From contig NZ_JAGSPB010000002.1 in NCBI RefSeq assembly GCF_019204025.1, positions 62,001 to 126,000 of the forward strand: a stretch of DNA of 64,000 nt, given 5' to 3'. The notes below the pieces were generated by a model. That model did no database searches. It was not told where the DNA came from and worked only from the letters and a program-made list of their open reading frames with translations. The stretch is from Erythrobacter ani (lineage in GTDB: Bacteria; Pseudomonadota; Alphaproteobacteria; Sphingomonadales; Sphingomonadaceae). How positions within the stretch are numbered: position 1 is the stretch's first letter; the number at the start of each line of letters is the position of its first letter. The translations under genes and the position numbers were made by a program. Shown in pieces: positions 55,652 to 64,000 of the stretch.

Positions 55652-56988
55652 CCTATCGCCTCGCTGTTCTTTGCAAGGAGGTAGCGATCGATCAGGCGAT
55701 AACCGATTTGCTCCCACGGAGCCTCGATCACATCCACACCCAGTCTGCGGAGCCGCTGCAGGACGATGCTTCGCTGGTGAGCGAGCGTATCGGCTGTCAC
55801 GCTGCGGGCGAGGGTTGCGATGTCGCTTGGTTCTTCCTCGACAAAAGCGCCGAGTTCGCTGTCTGCGATGGTCACGAATACGATGAGGTGTTTGCCGACC
55901 AGTCGCTCGATGCTTTCGATCATGAGTTCGGCTGCCGTCGCATCGGTGAAATCCGAAAACAGCACGATCAGCGAGCGACGCCGAAGCTTGGCGGTCAGGG
56001 TTGCGAGCGCCAGAGTGAAGTTGGGCTCCGCGGTGCTGTAATCGAGCGCGGCGGCGGAGCTTTGCAGACGATTAAAGGCGCGCGGGTCCGTGATGAACGG
56101 CGTCATGACCTGCGGCCTTTGCGCAAAACCGAACAGTGCGGCCCGATCACCGCTCTTCAGCGCGACATACGCGCATGTGAGTGCTGCAGATACGGCCCGG
56201 TCTATCCTGGGCATCCCATCCACCGGCTCGCACATCGCTTGCCCGCAATCGAATGCGAAGACGATCTGGTTGTCCCGCTCGCTCTCATTTTCGCGGGCGT
56301 AAAGGTGGTTGTGGCGGGCGCTGGCTTTCCAGTCGATCCGGCGGCGGTCCATGCCAGGTTCGTATTCTGACAATGCTTCGAACTGAGTGCCTTCGCCGCG
56401 AATACGCCGCGCGATAATGCCGGTCTGCGAATTTCGCAGGAATGTCTGCAATTCGCGGCTGCGCACAGGAGAAAGGTCTGGCCAGATGCGAATTTGCTTT
56501 TCAACCGGGAAACCAATCTGGCGCGCGCCAAGCCCGAATGGCCCCTCCCAGCGCAGCCACGCGCGGATGATGCTTGCAGTGCCGCGTCTTTCGGGATGGA
56601 GCTCGACTGATCCGTCATACGTCCCGCCTGAAGTGCTGCTGGCCAATTTGACATGTGCCATTCCCGATCCACCCAAGCGCGGATCGAAGTCCAGTGCGGC
56701 TATCGGCCCGGTTGGCGCCGTGCGGGAAAACGCGGCTGCGACCTTGATGGAAATGGCCTGGCCGATTTCAGCATCTTCGGGCGCCTGCACCGACCAATCC
56801 CTGCACGATCCAGCTAGCCATCCATCGAGGATCACCAGCAGAAGCACCGTAGCTGCAAGGATCGGAGCGGTGATCCATAATCCGGGCGCGACCGCCGCGA
56901 CGAGGATGGCCGCCGGAGCGAGCCCGGCGATGAGCCATGCGCTGCGCCCGGTGGGCACAATGGGAAATCGAGGAAAGGTCCGTTGCAA
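55648..56988 (-). CDS. DUF58 domain protein with VWA-like region
   Basis: 446 residues: two N-terminal spans (SAWLIAGLAPAAILVAAV and ILAATVLLLVILDG), a soluble region, the DUF58 signature GTQFEALSEYEPGMDRRRIDWKASAR and a von Willebrand A-like part with VFAFDCGQAM and LIVLFSDFTD. The fold and pairing with MoxR suggest a membrane-linked assembly that MoxR remodels. Lies 15 bases after moxR. Confidence 0.92.
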   Translation of the reverse strand: MQRTFPRFPIVPTGRSAWLIAGLAPAAILVAAVAPGLWITAPILAATVLLLVILDGWLAGSCRDWSVQAPEDAEIGQAISIKVAAAFSRTAPTGPIAALDFDPRLGGSGMAHVKLASSTSGGTYDGSVELHPERRGTASIIRAWLRWEGPFGLGARQIGFPVEKQIRIWPDLSPVRSRELQTFLRNSQTGIIARRIRGEGTQFEALSEYEPGMDRRRIDWKASARHNHLYARENESERDNQIVFAFDCGQAMCEPVDGMPRIDRAVSAALTCAYVALKSGDRAALFGFAQRPQVMTPFITDPRAFNRLQSSAAALDYSTAEPNFTLALATLTAKLRRRSLIVLFSDFTDATAAELMIESIERLVGKHLIVFVTIADSELGAFVEEEPSDIATLARSVTADTLAHQRSIVLQRLRRLGVDVIEAPWEQIGYRLIDRYLLAKNSEAIG

Positions 56989-57003
56989 TTTCCCGGCAGC
57001 CTA

Positions 57004-57966
57004 TCAGCGTGGAGCTTCCGTGCTCTCGACGAGCTCAGCGACCAGCGCTTCGATGTCGCGACCCTCGATCTCGGCTGCGGGGCTCAGCGTGAGGCGGTGA
57101 CGCAGGACCGGAATCGCTAGCGCTTTCACATCGTCGGGTATGACGTAATTGCGCCCGGCGAGCGCAGCTCTGGCCCGCGCCGCGTTTGCCAACATGACTG
57201 CTGCGCGTGGTGATGCTCCGACGGAAAGGTCGGCGTGGTCGCGGGTCGCACGCACGAGGCGAACAACATAGTGGGTGATCTCTTCGGCGACGGTGATCTC
57301 GTCCAGCGCGCGGCTAGCAGCTTCCAGCGTCTCTGCGTTCGCGACCGCCGTCACACCGAGTTCTGCAGGTTGCTGCGGACCTTGTCGCTTGCCGAATTCC
57401 TCGACGATCCGCGCCTCTTCGCTTTCGCCGGGATAGGGGACCAGCAATTTGAACAGAAACCGGTCAAGCTGCGCCTCGGGAAGGGGATAAACCCCTTGGT
57501 TTTCGATTGGGTTCTGGGTTGCGATCACCATGAAGCGCGATGGAAGCTCGTGGGTTTCACCATCGAGCGTCACCCGTCGTTCCTGCATCGCCTCGAGCAG
57601 GGCTGCCTGTGTTTTGGGAGGCGTCCGGTTGATCTCGTCACCGAGCAACAACTCGCAGAAGATCGGGCCGCGCGTGAGAGTGAACTGGCTGGTCTGGAAA
57701 TTGAACAGGTTTGATCCGAGAATATCACCCGGCAGAAGGTCCGGCGTGAACTGGATCCGGCCGAAGCCCAGACCCAATGCGGCGGCGAAACTGTTGGCAA
57801 GAAACGTTTTGGCAGTGCCTGGCGGACCTTCGAGCAAGACATGCCCCTCGCTGATCAACGCGACGAGCAATTGATCGATCATCTCGTTCTGACCGACAAT
57901 CGCCTTGGACACCTCGGTCCGGATCGCCTCGGCTAAAACGCGTAATTCATCTAGACTCATGCTCAT
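57004..57966 (-). CDS. MoxR-family AAA+ ATPase
   Basis: 320 residues. Walker A is LEGPPGTAKTFLA, Walker B is LLGDEINRTPPKTQAALLEAM, sensor 1 is ATQNPIENQGVYPLPEAQLDRF. MoxR ATPases act as chaperones for partners such as DUF58/VWA proteins, here encoded immediately downstream. The start overlaps the DUF4350 stop by 4 bases. Confidence 0.96.
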   Translation of the reverse strand: MSMSLDELRVLAEAIRTEVSKAIVGQNEMIDQLLVALISEGHVLLEGPPGTAKTFLANSFAAALGLGFGRIQFTPDLLPGDILGSNLFNFQTSQFTLTRGPIFCELLLGDEINRTPPKTQAALLEAMQERRVTLDGETHELPSRFMVIATQNPIENQGVYPLPEAQLDRFLFKLLVPYPGESEEARIVEEFGKRQGPQQPAELGVTAVANAETLEAASRALDEITVAEEITHYVVRLVRATRDHADLSVGASPRAAVMLANAARARAALAGRNYVIPDDVKALAIPVLRHRLTLSPAAEIEGRDIEALVAELVESTEAPR

Positions 57967-59222
57967 CGAGTGAGTTTCCCTTCAAGCTCTTTCATCGCCT
58001 GTGCAGCGTGCAATATCTCGGGTGCCGTCTCGGCCCTTATCAGCCGGTTCAGGCGGTGTGAGTATGGTTCTTCATCGGGCAGACGCGCTGCCACAGCGGC
58101 GTCGATAGTGCCTGGATCAGGGCGGTTGATCCCGAGCGCGTGAGCGATGCGCCGCTGAGACAAGACGGCATAAGGTTCGGCGAGCAGACCGAATCTCTTT
58201 GCTCGCACTATCAGCCCGGCGCCATTGCGGACGAGGCGATCCTTGCCAAAGGCGATTTCGGAAGGGGCTGCGCTCACCGGCCCAAACCGCATGAATGCGC
58301 GCCAACCCACGATCAGGCTTGCAAGGATCAGGCACAGGGTAGCCGCCAGAAATGGCGGCTGGAACGCGAGGGTCAGCAAATTGCTCGCGCCGCCCAATCC
58401 GTTGAGGGTGAGGTCGAACACGATCGTGCTCGCATCTCCGCCCGCGGCCTCTCGCACCAGCGCTATTGCTGCAGCTGCCCGCGTGGCATCTGCCAGTCCG
58501 TAATTGTTGACGATATCGGGTTCGACAAGGACGGTAACTGTATGGAGATCCTCAGCGAAGTTGTGATCTCCCTGACCGATCACATGGAAAGCGAGAATTC
58601 GGCCCTGACTATCGGACATCAGAGGGTCGTGGCTTCCGCTTGGCACCGCGTAGGCGACCAGCTCGCTGGACAAATCGCCGGCAAGACCAAAACCCGACCA
58701 CATCGCGCCAGGCTCGGTCCGCCGCGTCAGAGTGAACGGCGCTGGCAATCCTTGTGTCCAATCGAGATCGGGGATTCCCGTGAAGCGTACCCAGCCATCC
58801 TTGAACTCTTCGGCCACTTCATCCGAAATCTGGCGAGGGGGACCGGCAGTCTGCCATTTCGGCAGGATCACGAGCGTAGGGCCCATGTATCTGCGCCTTT
58901 CAAGCATCTCGCCCAGTTCATCCGGGTCGGCATCGAAGCCGGGCGTCAGAACCAGGAGCGCGCTCGTCTCCAGTCCGCCAGGGCTGCGAGACAATTCTAC
59001 CTCGGCGCCTTCGGCCTCCAGCAGGCGTGTCAATCCGGCATAGCCATTCAGCCCGACTGCCGAACCGTGGGCAGCCCCATCACCGCGTCTCTCTCCGGTG
59101 TCGCCGGCCCCAATGAAGTAAAGCAGTGCGAGAAATGCGGCGAACCCGATGAGGATCACGGCAAGCACCGTGCCGCGGCTGAAGGGAGAGGCTTCTCTGC
59201 CGGTTTGGGCCGGAGCTGTCAT
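57963..59222 (-). CDS. DUF4350 domain membrane protein
   Basis: 419 residues from MTAPAQTGREASPF. One N-terminal span (GTVLAVILIGFAAFLALLYFIG), a periplasmic DUF4350-like domain (from YAGLTRLLEAEGAEVELSRSP to LSAVTVLVEPDIVNNYGLAD-like, here TVTVLVEPDIVNNYGLADA), a second span near 290-310 and a cytoplasmic tail. Function unknown; conserved in MoxR clusters. Start overlaps DUF4129 stop by 4 bases. Confidence 0.85.
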   Translation of the reverse strand: MTAPAQTGREASPFSRGTVLAVILIGFAAFLALLYFIGAGDTGERRGDGAAHGSAVGLNGYAGLTRLLEAEGAEVELSRSPGGLETSALLVLTPGFDADPDELGEMLERRRYMGPTLVILPKWQTAGPPRQISDEVAEEFKDGWVRFTGIPDLDWTQGLPAPFTLTRRTEPGAMWSGFGLAGDLSSELVAYAVPSGSHDPLMSDSQGRILAFHVIGQGDHNFAEDLHTVTVLVEPDIVNNYGLADATRAAAAIALVREAAGGDASTIVFDLTLNGLGGASNLLTLAFQPPFLAATLCLILASLIVGWRAFMRFGPVSAAPSEIAFGKDRLVRNGAGLIVRAKRFGLLAEPYAVLSQRRIAHALGINRPDPGTIDAAVAARLPDEEPYSHRLNRLIRAETAPEILHAAQAMKELEGKLTR

Positions 59223-59920
59223 GAGCGAGCCCCGATCCGCTCTTCGGCGAATTGCGCATAGGCTGCGCGTGCTGCCTCCCAATCCGCAGCGTCGAGCGAT
59301 CGCAGCGCGAACAGGCTTCGCTCCACGCGCTGCGATATCGTGCGGAAAGCGTCGCGCGCTTGCAGTGTCAGCGTAGGTAATTCAGCCAGCTCGCGCGCAG
59401 TGCTCGACGGTTCGACCCACTCGGGACGTGCCGACGCGATATGCCCCACGCTGCGCTGAAGCAGCAGATGCGTTGCCGCATCATAATGGCCTTCTGCCGC
59501 AAGCCTGTCAGCATCTTCAAGCAGGGCGAGGCTTTCCGCGCGGCTCGGCTCCCATTCGGGTTCGCTCTCTCCATCGGCGAGTGTGCGCACGTTGCGGCGC
59601 GAGGTTCCATACAGGTTTATCAGGGAGTAGATTACAAATACCGCGAGCGCTGCGAGCAAAACCCATTTGAGAACCGGCCAGCTGTTTGCCAGAAATCCGC
59701 CGACCGGTCCCAAAATTTCACCCAAGAACTGGAAAAACGCCTCGAGAGCACGCTCGAATGCGCTCGGCGGTTCGATCACCGGCTCGGGGATTTCAATCGG
59801 CGCGAACTGGATATCGGTGTCACTGCGGACACGCGTCCAGCTCTCCGTTATCGGCTCGCTGATCGTGGCGGCAGACGAAGGCGGAATCTCGGTAGGTGGA
59901 TTGGGCGCCGCATTGGTCAT
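59219..59920 (-). CDS. DUF4129 domain membrane protein
   Basis: 233 residues: an N-terminal soluble segment, one span (WPVLKWVLLAALAVFVIYSLINLYG, about 85-108) and a C-terminal DUF4129 domain with LLEDADRLAAEGHYDAATHLLLQRSVGHIA. First gene of the operon ending in the beta-lactamase. Function unknown. Confidence 0.85.
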   Translation of the reverse strand: MTNAAPNPPTEIPPSSAATISEPITESWTRVRSDTDIQFAPIEIPEPVIEPPSAFERALEAFFQFLGEILGPVGGFLANSWPVLKWVLLAALAVFVIYSLINLYGTSRRNVRTLADGESEPEWEPSRAESLALLEDADRLAAEGHYDAATHLLLQRSVGHIASARPEWVEPSSTARELAELPTLTLQARDAFRTISQRVERSLFALRSLDAADWEAARAAYAQFAEERIGARS

Positions 59921-59989
59921 TCAGCGCAAGTGGTGGCACGGCCTATCGAGTGGCGCAACAGCGAATGCCCCTGTGTTTGGCGGAGAGGC

Positions 59990-60883
59990 TCAGCCGCGCG
60001 CGCGCCCTTGGGCATAAGTGCCGAGAATCCGCAGTTCCTTGGAATGGAATGCGCATTCTTCCAAAGCGCGGTCGACAGCTGGGTCGCCGGGTGCGCCCAT
60101 GATGTCGGCATAGAATTTCGAGGCGGAGAAGCTGGCGCCTTCCTGATAGCTCTCAAGCTTGGTCATGTTCACGCCATTGGTCGCGAACCCGCCCAGCGCC
60201 TTGTAAAGCGCGGCGGGAATGTTTTTGACTTCGAACACGAACGTCGTGATCGCCGGAGTGTCCCCAAGCGCCGCGAGCGAGAGCTGATCTGCGGCGAGGA
60301 TGACGAAGCGTGTCATGTTGTCTGCGCTGTCTTCGACATGGGTTTCCACGATGTCGAGCCCGTATAGCTCAGCCGCGATCGCTGGGGCGATGGCGGAAAT
60401 CTTTGGATCGCCTTTTTCCGCAACGAACGCCGCCGCGCCTGCCGTATCCGCGTGGCTGAGAGGCACAATGCCTCTTTCCCGCAAGAACAACCGCGACTGG
60501 CCGAGAGCCTGCGGGTGGCTATAAGCCGCCTCGAACGGACCATGACCCAGCCCCATCAAGGCGTGATGGATCGGCATGAAATACTCGCCCACGATCGAAA
60601 GGCCGCTCTCTGGAAGCAGGAAATGAATGTCGGCGACGCGGCCATGCTGCGAATTTTCTATTGGGATGATCGCCTGTCCCGCCCGGCCATCCTTTACCGC
60701 TTCCAGCGCATCTTCGAAGCTGAAACAGGGCAGAGGGAGGGCATCGGGACGAGCCTCGGTCGCGGCGCGGTGCGAATTGGCACCGGGCGAGCCCTGGAAT
60801 GCAATTGCGCACGCCGGATCCTGTTCCGCAGCGGCGCGAAGTTTGTCGACAATGGCGAGGGCTGGTCCGGGAAAGCTGCGCAT
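59990..60883 (-). CDS. pheA: Prephenate dehydratase
   Basis: Converts prephenate to phenylpyruvate for phenylalanine synthesis. The 297 residues start MRSFPGPALAIVDKL. The catalytic domain has AFQGSPGANSHRAA, IPIENSQHGRV and NMTRFVIL (the TRF motif). The C-terminal ACT domain, which senses phenylalanine, has TTFVFEVKNIPAALYKALGGFA and KLESYQEG. It diverges from the cytochrome c gene, a conserved neighbour pair in alphaproteobacteria. Confidence 0.96.
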   Translation of the reverse strand: MRSFPGPALAIVDKLRAAAEQDPACAIAFQGSPGANSHRAATEARPDALPLPCFSFEDALEAVKDGRAGQAIIPIENSQHGRVADIHFLLPESGLSIVGEYFMPIHHALMGLGHGPFEAAYSHPQALGQSRLFLRERGIVPLSHADTAGAAAFVAEKGDPKISAIAPAIAAELYGLDIVETHVEDSADNMTRFVILAADQLSLAALGDTPAITTFVFEVKNIPAALYKALGGFATNGVNMTKLESYQEGASFSASKFYADIMGAPGDPAVDRALEECAFHSKELRILGTYAQGRARG

Positions 60884-61003
60884 GTTCGCCTGCGTTGCTA
60901 GAACCGGAGCGACGATGCGGCAAGCCTGCTTGCACCGCCCGCAACAAATGATGATGCGATCGCTCTTGCGCACGCGCGTAGGCGGCATTAATGGAGCGCC
61001 GGG

Positions 61004-61714
61004 ATGACACAAGAAAACTCTTCAGACACGAATCCCGCGACCGACAATGGTGGCGGCGATCTCTTCAACACCGCAGCGGGATGGGTACTGTTCGCAGCAG
61101 GCCTTGGTCTCGGGCTGTCGATCCTGAGCGACAAATACTTCCACGGCTATGATCCGGAAATGCCTGAACAGCCGGGTTACTTCATCGAAGCTGCCGAAGA
61201 AGAAGGTGGTGCCGAGCCCGAAATGACCATGGCGGCTGCGCTCAATATGATGCCGCAAGACGATTTGGTTGCCCAGGGTGAGAAGGTTTTTGCCAAGTGC
61301 CAGGCGTGTCACAATGTCGCGCAGGGCGGACCCAACGGCGTTGGCCCGAACCTGCACGCGATCATGGGCGCGCCCTTCGCCAGCAAGGCGGGCTTTAATT
61401 ATTCGTCGGCATTGTCAGGCGCCAGCGGCAATTGGGGCTGGGAAGAGATGAACGAATGGCTCCTTAATCCCAAGCGTTACATTGAAGGCACCTCGATGAG
61501 CTTTGCCGGCCTCGGCAAGATCGAAGATCGCGCGGCGGTTGCGCTTTACCTCAACGCCAATGGTTCGAACCTTCCGGTTCCCGAATATGTAGAGGAAGCC
61601 GCAGCCGAAGAATCGCCGGAAGGCGAAACCGAGGGTGAAGCTGAAGGTGCAGCCGAAGCAGAAGCCGAGCAGGATGCAGCGGCTGAAATCGAAGAAGTCG
61701 CAGCAGCCGAATAA
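61004..61714 (+). CDS. Membrane-anchored cytochrome c (CycM type)
   Basis: 236 residues with an N-terminal membrane anchor (GWVLFAAGLGLGLSILSDKYF) and a class I cytochrome c domain: haem attachment CQACHNV (around 98-104), GVGPNLHAIMG and the Met ligand in EGTSMSFAGLG. It passes electrons between respiratory complexes in the periplasm. After residue 196 there is an Ala/Glu-rich tail of about 40 residues. It converges with rlmE, 32 bases away. Confidence 0.95.
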   Translation: MTQENSSDTNPATDNGGGDLFNTAAGWVLFAAGLGLGLSILSDKYFHGYDPEMPEQPGYFIEAAEEEGGAEPEMTMAAALNMMPQDDLVAQGEKVFAKCQACHNVAQGGPNGVGPNLHAIMGAPFASKAGFNYSSALSGASGNWGWEEMNEWLLNPKRYIEGTSMSFAGLGKIEDRAAVALYLNANGSNLPVPEYVEEAAAEESPEGETEGEAEGAAEAEAEQDAAAEIEEVAAAE

Positions 61715-61746
61715 GCGCCGCCCAGCATCTTCGAGGTGGGCCTGCG

Positions 61747-62412
61747 TCAATCGCGGCCCTTGAATCCCTGAGCAACGACATACCATTCGGATGAGCCCTT
61801 GCGGCTCGCTGGAGGTTTGGCGTGTTTGACCGTCTTGAAATGCTGCTTGAGCAGGTTCAGCAGATCGGTGTCGGTGCCGCCCGCCAGCACTTTCGCCACG
61901 AACGCACCGCCCTTTTCCAGCGTCTCGGTCGCGAACCATGCGCCGGCTTCCACCAATGCCATGGTGCGCAAGTGATCGGTCTGTTTGTGGCCGACAGTGT
62001 TCGCTGCCATATCGGACAGGACGAGGTCCGGCGGCCCTTCGAGCGCCTCTTCGAGGGCACCGGGAGCCGCATCGTCCATGAAATCCATTTCGAAAATCGT
62101 CACGCCTTCGATCGCATCGGTGGGAAGCAGATCGATACCGACCACCTTGGCCTTCGGTGCACGCGCACGCACAATCTGGGACCAGCCTCCGGGTGCGATA
62201 CCCAGATCGACGACGCGCTTTGATCCGCGGATCAGTCCGAACCGATCGTCCAGTTCGAGCAGCTTGTATGCCGCACGGCTGCGATATCCATCGGCCTTCG
62301 CCTGCTTTACGTATGGATCGTTGAGCTGACGCTCGAGCCAGCGAGTCGAGGACGCAGTGCGTTTCTTCGCCGTTCTGACGCGGCGATCGGGATTGCGTCC
62401 TGAACGCGTCAC
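61747..62412 (-). CDS. rlmE: 23S rRNA (uridine-2'-O-)-methyltransferase
   Basis: SAM-dependent enzyme of the FtsJ/RrmJ family that methylates U2552 of 23S rRNA. The 221 residues have RSRAAYKLLELDDRFGLI, the SAM loop VVDLGIAPGGWSQIV and SDMAANTVGHKQTDHLR, covering the K-D-K-E catalytic set. The start overlaps the Ppx/GppA stop by 4 bases. Confidence 0.97.
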   Translation of the reverse strand: MTRSGRNPDRRVRTAKKRTASSTRWLERQLNDPYVKQAKADGYRSRAAYKLLELDDRFGLIRGSKRVVDLGIAPGGWSQIVRARAPKAKVVGIDLLPTDAIEGVTIFEMDFMDDAAPGALEEALEGPPDLVLSDMAANTVGHKQTDHLRTMALVEAGAWFATETLEKGGAFVAKVLAGGTDTDLLNLLKQHFKTVKHAKPPASRKGSSEWYVVAQGFKGRD

Positions 62413-63629
62413 GCGCCGGTCTGCCCGGATCGCGTTTCGTTCAGCGCCTTGAGCGCGCGGGCGCTCTGGCGTTCGGCCGCCATGAGGCTGCGCAGAATGC
62501 CTTCCCGGATGCCCCTGTCTGCGACACCCAGTTTTTCGGCGGGCCAGAGATCGAGGATGGAATCAAGAATGGCGCAGCCGGCCACGACCAGGTCTGCCCT
62601 GTCCTGACCGATGCAGGGCAATTGGCTGCGTTCCGAGGGTGACATGCCTGACAATTGCTGGCTGATATCGCGCATGGCGCTAGACGGGACGATCAGGCCG
62701 TCCACGGCGTTGCGATCATAATGCGGTAGTTCGAGGTGCAAGCTGGCGAGCGTGGTCACGGTGCCGCTGGTACCAAGCAGGCGAATGTCGTCCCTTGTCG
62801 CCTCACCGGCGATGCGGTCGGCGAACGGGGCGAAACTGCCTGACACGATTTTCCTCATGCGTGCATACCGATCAAGGCGCGCATCGCGGTTCTCTTCTCC
62901 GCGCCCGACCGTATCGGTGAGCGACACGACGCCCCACGGCACACTCTGCCAGTCGATAATGCGGGGAATTTTCCCGCCCGGTTCCAGCAGCACCAGTTCC
63001 GTCGATCCGCCACCAATATCGAAGATGACAGCTGGGCCCTCGCCGTTTTCGAGCAGGATGTGGCAGCCGAGCACCGCCAGCCGTGCCTCTTCTTCGGCGC
63101 TGATGATATCGAGCACTATGCCGGTTTCCTCGCGCACCCGCTCGATGAACTTGGGGCCATTGGCCGCACGGCGGCAGGCTTCGGTCGCGACAGACCGCGC
63201 GAGGCGGACATTGCGTCGGCGCAATTTGTCAGCGCAGACGGACAGCGCGCCTAGCGCGCGGTCCATAGCCTCGTCGGACAATCTCCCGGTCTTCGCCAGA
63301 TCCTCGCCGAGTTTCACCACCCGGCTGAATGCATCGATGACCGTGAAGTCACGTCCGGAGGGCCGCGCGATCAGCAAGCGACAATTGTTCGTGCCAAGGT
63401 CGAGCGCGGCGTAAGCCTCGCCGGGGCGATGCGGACGCTTTTCGTGGCTGGCAGGGGTCGAAGCGCGGTGCACACGGCCATTACTCTTGCCGCCGTCCTG
63501 GGCCTCGTCACGCTGGAAGGGACGCTTGTAGCGAAAATCGGCTACCTTGCCGGACTTGCCGCCCCTGTTCTTACCAGCCCTTTTGTCTTCGTCCGGCGGA
63601 GGCATGTCCGCCATAATCGTATCTTTCAT
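62409..63629 (-). CDS. Ppx/GppA phosphatase family protein
   Basis: Exopolyphosphatase or pppGpp phosphatase of the ASKHA fold. From the ATG at 63629 (63614 is possible) there are 406 residues: a basic, disordered N-terminus of about 65 residues, then ALDLGTNNCRLLIARP, SVATEACRRAANG, IFDIGGGSTELVLL and LGTSGTVTTLASLH. Only the first, catalytic half of long Ppx proteins is present, as in other alphaproteobacteria. Cotranscribed with rlmE. Confidence 0.92.
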   Translation of the reverse strand: MKDTIMADMPPPDEDKRAGKNRGGKSGKVADFRYKRPFQRDEAQDGGKSNGRVHRASTPASHEKRPHRPGEAYAALDLGTNNCRLLIARPSGRDFTVIDAFSRVVKLGEDLAKTGRLSDEAMDRALGALSVCADKLRRRNVRLARSVATEACRRAANGPKFIERVREETGIVLDIISAEEEARLAVLGCHILLENGEGPAVIFDIGGGSTELVLLEPGGKIPRIIDWQSVPWGVVSLTDTVGRGEENRDARLDRYARMRKIVSGSFAPFADRIAGEATRDDIRLLGTSGTVTTLASLHLELPHYDRNAVDGLIVPSSAMRDISQQLSGMSPSERSQLPCIGQDRADLVVAGCAILDSILDLWPAEKLGVADRGIREGILRSLMAAERQSARALKALNETRSGQTGA

Positions 63630-63848
63630 TCCACTCACGCGATTGTTGCGCGAGCACCTGACGTGGATGCTAACGGAAGCGAGGAGAGAGAGCAAGCAAG
63701 GGAGGTCTTGCGATAAGGGGCGTGCCCGAGCGGTCTTGAGGCGCAGGAACAATTGCGCTTGATGCTGCACAGGCCTTGACCTTGGCACGCGCCAAAACTA
63801 GGAGGCGCGCTCGCAAAGCGAGAGTCCCTGATCGGACCCGCTCGGCAT
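63630..63848. other. Upstream of Ppx/GppA gene and tRNA-Gln
   Basis: 219 bases. It must contain the promoter for the Ppx/GppA gene (leftward) and for tRNA-Gln (rightward). It also contains a stretch at 63717-63750 that resembles the 5' half of a tRNA-Ser but has no matching 3' half. No protein gene seen. Confidence 0.4.
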
Positions 63849-63922
63849 TGCCCCGTCGTCTAATGGTAAGACTACGGACTCTGACTCCGTCAATTGAGGT
63901 TCGAATCCTCACGGGGCATCCA
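63849..63922 (+). tRNA. tRNA-Gln (anticodon CUG), CCA encoded
   Basis: Acceptor stem TGCCCCG / CGGGGCA (63849-63855 and 63912-63918), D stem GTCT / AGAC, anticodon stem ACGGA / TCCGT with loop CTCTGAC, giving anticodon CTG, and T arm with GGTTCGAATCC. The discriminator T and CCA are encoded at 63919-63922. All four stems pair. It decodes CAG. Confidence 0.96.
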
Positions 63923-64000
63923 TTGCCACGGTATTGGGTAGCAAACGCACAAAGAGCTACCTAGCCGAGCAACCCGCTCAATTCGTAGATTCCTCCCGTT

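Noticed and set aside
58140-59261. 373-codon ORF opposite the DUF4350 gene
   Set aside because: Composition is that of an antisense shadow (many Arg, His, Gln); the opposite gene has membrane spans and overlaps its neighbours by 4 bases as the operon does elsewhere.
59441-60367. 308-codon plus-strand ORF over DUF4129 and pheA
   Set aside because: It runs across two genes coded on the other strand and shows no domain.

Overview
The window reads as one continuous piece of chromosome from an alphaproteobacterium of the order Sphingomonadales, most likely family Erythrobacteraceae. I infer this from protein content and gene order (dnaA / rpsT / mutM / ubiE / ubiB / coaBC / dut; secB divergent from timA-mltA-smr; gppA-rlmE; cycM divergent from pheA), the high GC content and the many 4-base start/stop overlaps. 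Most of it is housekeeping sequence. I see no integrase, transposase, phage gene, CRISPR array or rRNA. One tRNA (Gln, anticodon CUG) lies near the right edge.

Layout. 1-5.6 kb: nth (cut by the left edge), dapB, a sirtuin, a small membrane protein, a ThiF/MoeB-type enzyme, dnaA and rpsT. 5.7-11.4 kb: mutM (with an incomplete zinc finger), then ubiE-ubiB and coaBC-dut. 11.4-18.8 kb: two envelope proteins, trpS, murJ and secB on the minus strand, then timA-mltA-smr on the plus strand. 18.9-27.4 kb: an orphan TPR sensor kinase, a peroxide-defence block (katG, ahpF, ahpC) and an OmpA-domain protein. 27.5-32 kb: aroC, and a ruvA...ruvB operon carrying three extra small genes, one of only 47 codons. 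32-38.9 kb: secreted small proteins, a rhodanese lipoprotein with aconitase, a DMT exporter and two convergent L,D-transpeptidases. 39-44.1 kb: a flavoprotein, a coupled ispG-thioredoxin-deacetylase chain and a ZntB-like transporter.

44.1-48.2 kb is the most interesting locus. An ECF sigma factor (SigF type) and its membrane anti-sigma factor (NrsF/DUF1109) follow a DoxX protein and a secreted four-cysteine DUF2282 peptide. Facing away from these are a DUF692 (MNIO) enzyme and a DUF2063 partner. This is the gene set of a bufferin-type, metal-responsive modified-peptide (RiPP) system. In the space between the two halves I find two back-to-back copies of one promoter motif, GTAACC-N16-CGAA, one for each half, so the sigma factor probably drives both the peptide (and itself) and the maturation enzymes.

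48.2-52.3 kb: an HSL-type esterase, an SDR, a secreted isoaspartyl peptidase/asparaginase, and a membrane desaturase with a small membrane partner. 52.3-59.9 kb: a long minus-strand operon (DUF4129, DUF4350, MoxR, DUF58, SpoIIM, RDD) extended at its 3' end by a GNAT acetyltransferase and a class A beta-lactamase, nearly every junction a 4-base overlap. 60-64 kb: pheA, a membrane cytochrome c, rlmE, a Ppx/GppA phosphatase and tRNA-Gln.

Functional themes: peptidoglycan and envelope (murJ, mltA, two L,D-transpeptidases, beta-lactamase, OmpA domain), redox and metal stress (katG, ahpCF, the SigF/bufferin locus), quinone and isoprenoid synthesis (ubiE, ubiB, ispG), and DNA replication and repair (dnaA, nth, mutM, dut, ruvAB). 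All calls come from reading the sequence and from family knowledge; no database search was run.
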